The translations under genes and the position numbers were made by a program. DNA of 64,000 bases from Streptomyces sp. NBC_00448 (lineage in GTDB: Bacteria; Actinomycetota; Actinomycetes; Streptomycetales; Streptomycetaceae), in NCBI RefSeq assembly GCF_036014115.1, contig NZ_CP107913.1:6317501-6381500 (forward strand), written 5' to 3'. Every line of letters starts with the position of its first letter. Positions within the stretch are counted from its first letter, which is position 1. The notes under the pieces are model-generated. The model saw only the letters and a list, made by a program, of their open reading frames with translations, searched no databases and had not been told where the DNA came from. Below, in pieces: positions 61,994-64,000 of this stretch.

Positions 61994-64000
61994 CTAGAAG
62001 CGCCCGCCGCCGCCCATCCGGCCGCGGGTCCCGCCGCCGCCGAAGCTGCCGGGGCCTGCGCCGCCCCCTATCCCGCCGCCGTACCCGCCGTAGCCGCCCA
62101 TGCCGAAGCCGCGGGTCCGGCCGCCGCCGAGCAGGTCGCCGAGCAGGATGCCGCCGAGCACGGCGCCGCCCACCCCGCCCATGCCGCCGGCGCCGCCGTG
62201 ACCGCCGCGCCCTCGCCGCCCGCCGAAGCCGGTGACGTCCTCCTGCGCGTAGGTCTGGGCCTCGCGGGCCAGCCGGTCCGCCTCGCGGGCGTGTTCCAGC
62301 GCCTCCTGCGGCTCCCTCGCCGCCAGCGCCTCCGCCCGCCGCAGCCGGCGCTCGGCCTCGGTCAGCCGGGTCCTGGCCTGGCTGCCGATCGCGCCGCGGT
62401 GCGTGGTGACCACGTCCCGGGCCGCCGCGACCTCGCTGCGCGCCGCCAGCAGCGCCTGCTCCAGCAGCGCCGAGGCCCGGCGCTGCCCGGCCTCCTGCTC
62501 CCGGGCCCCCGCCAGGGCCCCGTCGAGCGCGGCGTCCGCCTCCTCGACCCGCCGCAGCGCCGCGATCGGGTCCGGCCGCCCGGCCGCCAGCTCCGTACGC
62601 ACCGCCGAGAGCACGCTCTCCGCCCGCGCCACCCGCCCGCGCAGTTCCGCGTGCGCGGGCCCGGAGGGATACGCCGGCGCCGGTCCGCCGCCCGCGCCCT
62701 CATGATCGCCGCCCGCCGGACCGTTCAGCCAGTCGGCGGCGCCCGTACCCGAGGTGGTCGGGCCGCTGCCGGGGCCGTTCCCGTACGGGCCCGCCGGCGG
62801 CTGCGTGCTGCCGCCCGGGGCCGGGCCCGCGCCCAGGATCGCGCGGGCCTCGGCGAGGTCGGCCTCGGTCTCGGCGAGAGCCTCGGCCAGCTTCGTGTCG
62901 GCCGCGTGCAGCTCCTGCTCCCTTCGGGTGACGGAGTCCGCGAGCATGGTGGCCTGGTCCAGGGCGCCCTCGGCGGCGCGGACGAAGACCGCGGCCCGGC
63001 CGTGGTCGGAGCCGATCGCGGTGTGCGCCTGCTCCAGGCTGGTCCGGGCGAAGCCGAGCCGGTCGCGGGCCTCGGCCGGGTAGCCGGCCACCGGTTCCAG
63101 CGCCGAGTCGGCGTACCGCTGCGCCAGCGGGCCGAGCGCGGCCGCCGCGGCGTCGATCCTGGCCGGCAGCGCCGCCGCCTTCTCCTCGGCCCGCGCCAGC
63201 ACCTGCGGGGCGTTGGCCTCCATCGCGCGCAGCCGGTCGAACGCCTCCGACTCCGCGTCCAGCCGCCGGTTCGCCTGGGTACAGCGCGACAGGATCTCGT
63301 CGAGCATCTGCCGCCGGGTCTCGTCGTCCTCGGGGTAGGCGTCGTCGAGCTTCTGCCGCAGCCGGAACGCCGCGGTCAGCTCGCCCTTGGCGTACTCCAC
63401 CGCCTCGCCGAACGGCTGCGCGGCGTCCTCGCCGAACTGCGCCGCCGCGAACCCCACGTCCTCCTGGCTGGTGCGCACCGCGTCGTCCGTGGCCACCAGC
63501 AGCTCGCGCGTCTGCGCGTCCAGCTCCGGCAGCGGCGTGACCGGCACCGGCTGCTTCGGCCGCGTCCGCCACTCGCTCGCGCCCTGCCCCGCCGACGTCC
63601 GCACCGGGCGCTGGTGGGCGGCCCGCCTGCGGTACGCCCAGATGCCCAGCAGCAGCGCCGCGCCCAGCGCGACCACCGGAATCCACACCGAGCCGGACGA
63701 GCGGCTGCCAGCCCCGCCCGGGTCCGCCGCGCCCGGGGTGATGGCCGGGGCGGTCACCGGGTGGCCGTCGAGCACCGCGTCGTAGCCGGTCGCCGCGCCG
63801 ACCGCCGCGCCCGCCCAGTCGTCGTGCCGCAGCGCGGGCTCGATCGCCTGGTCGCCGACCTCGTCGATCTGCCGCTGGGTGAGCCCCGACTCCTGGTCCG
63901 CCGACACCGCGTACTGGCGGTCGTGGGTGGCCACCGCCAGCAGGACGTCCCTGCGGCCCAGGCCGTTCTTCACCGCGGTCGCGTTCGCCCAGTCCTGCGG
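61994..64000 (-). CDS. TPM-domain membrane protein, partial
   Basis: About 668 visible residues. The frame continues through the right edge, so the start and signal peptide are missing. The visible N terminus is the end of a TPM domain (NGLGRRDVLLAVATHDRQYA), followed by one membrane segment (VWIPVVALGAALLLGIWAY, about 107-125), long Ala/Glu-rich coiled coils with several repeated helices, and a Gly-rich tail (GGYGGYGGGIGGG near the C terminus). This matches streptomycete TPM proteins with a cytoplasmic coiled coil, found beside PspA. They are thought to act in membrane stress or photosystem-type repair. Confidence 0.88.
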   Translation of the reverse strand, partial: PQDWANATAVKNGLGRRDVLLAVATHDRQYAVSADQESGLTQRQIDEVGDQAIEPALRHDDWAGAAVGAATGYDAVLDGHPVTAPAITPGAADPGGAGSRSSGSVWIPVVALGAALLLGIWAYRRRAAHQRPVRTSAGQGASEWRTRPKQPVPVTPLPELDAQTRELLVATDDAVRTSQEDVGFAAAQFGEDAAQPFGEAVEYAKGELTAAFRLRQKLDDAYPEDDETRRQMLDEILSRCTQANRRLDAESEAFDRLRAMEANAPQVLARAEEKAAALPARIDAAAAALGPLAQRYADSALEPVAGYPAEARDRLGFARTSLEQAHTAIGSDHGRAAVFVRAAEGALDQATMLADSVTRREQELHAADTKLAEALAETEADLAEARAILGAGPAPGGSTQPPAGPYGNGPGSGPTTSGTGAADWLNGPAGGDHEGAGGGPAPAYPSGPAHAELRGRVARAESVLSAVRTELAAGRPDPIAALRRVEEADAALDGALAGAREQEAGQRRASALLEQALLAARSEVAAARDVVTTHRGAIGSQARTRLTEAERRLRRAEALAAREPQEALEHAREADRLAREAQTYAQEDVTGFGGRRGRGGHGGAGGMGGVGGAVLGGILLGDLLGGGRTRGFGMGGYGGYGGGIGGGAGPGSFGGGGTRGRMGGGGRF

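Noticed and set aside
62000..62220. Gly-rich tail as a separate Gly-rich surface protein or repeat locus
   Set aside because: It is the in-frame C terminus of the TPM-domain protein, as is usual for this family.
1..64000. CRISPR arrays, tRNA or rRNA genes, insertion sequences, prophage
   Set aside because: No regularly spaced repeats, no tRNA cloverleaf noted, and no transposase, integrase or phage structural motif in any supportable frame.

Overview
The window is uniformly very GC-rich. It has dense genes in translationally coupled runs, GTG starts, GGAGG-type ribosome binding sites, Tat and Sec secreted polysaccharidases with ricin-type and CBM20 modules, and several PAS/GAF/SpoIIE-phosphatase/HATPase proteins. 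This is the profile of a Streptomyces-like actinomycete chromosome (inference from gene content and codon bias, not from a marker gene). I saw no rRNA, tRNA, CRISPR array, phage or insertion-sequence gene.

Layout. (1) 1-2.5 kb: the edge of a thiopeptide-type RiPP cluster. A partial minus-strand leader-binding/ocin-ThiF-type protein runs off the left end. It is divergent from a 63-aa precursor peptide with a thiopeptide leader and an unusual Cys/Pro-rich core. A DasR-box-like palindrome lies between them and a strong hairpin follows the precursor. A PadR regulator and an alpha/beta hydrolase come next. (2) 2.5-16.8 kb: a conflict or cell-death-like island of three transcription units: a minus-strand operon of three uncharacterised proteins, a coiled-coil membrane protein and a Ycf46-like AAA ATPase; a plus-strand caspase-family protein; and a minus-strand operon of macrodomain, ParS/MbcA-like antitoxin, RES-domain NAD phosphorylase-like toxin and a giant TPR-like CHAT protease. 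(3) 16.8-29.9 kb: a polysaccharide-use locus with a ROK regulator, GH89 alpha-N-acetylglucosaminidase, polysaccharide lyase, Tat-exported beta-propeller, DeoR/LacI hybrid regulator and a sugar ABC transporter. (4) 30.3-40.6 kb: secreted proteins (an unknown, a ricin plus beta-helix enzyme, a GH18 chitinase-like protein), an ABC exporter pair and a YncE/phosphoesterase fusion.

(5) 40.7-45 kb: a SpoIIE-family protein with a damaged phosphatase motif, an EF-hand protein and a methyltransferase. (6) 45-50.8 kb: a starch module of a secreted GH13 alpha-amylase with two CBM20 domains and a GH15 glucoamylase, preceded by a MalR-like inverted repeat. (7) 50.9-64 kb: ferritin-like, NUDIX, DinB-like, DUF4190-type, GntR and small SPOR-like proteins, two tandem SpoIIE-family regulators, PspA and a TPM-domain membrane protein cut by the right edge.

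The most interesting parts are the thiopeptide precursor (region 1) and the composite AAA/caspase/CHAT/RES/macrodomain island (region 2). In region 2 the predicted product of the RES enzyme is the classical ligand of macrodomains, so the two enzymes may act in sequence.
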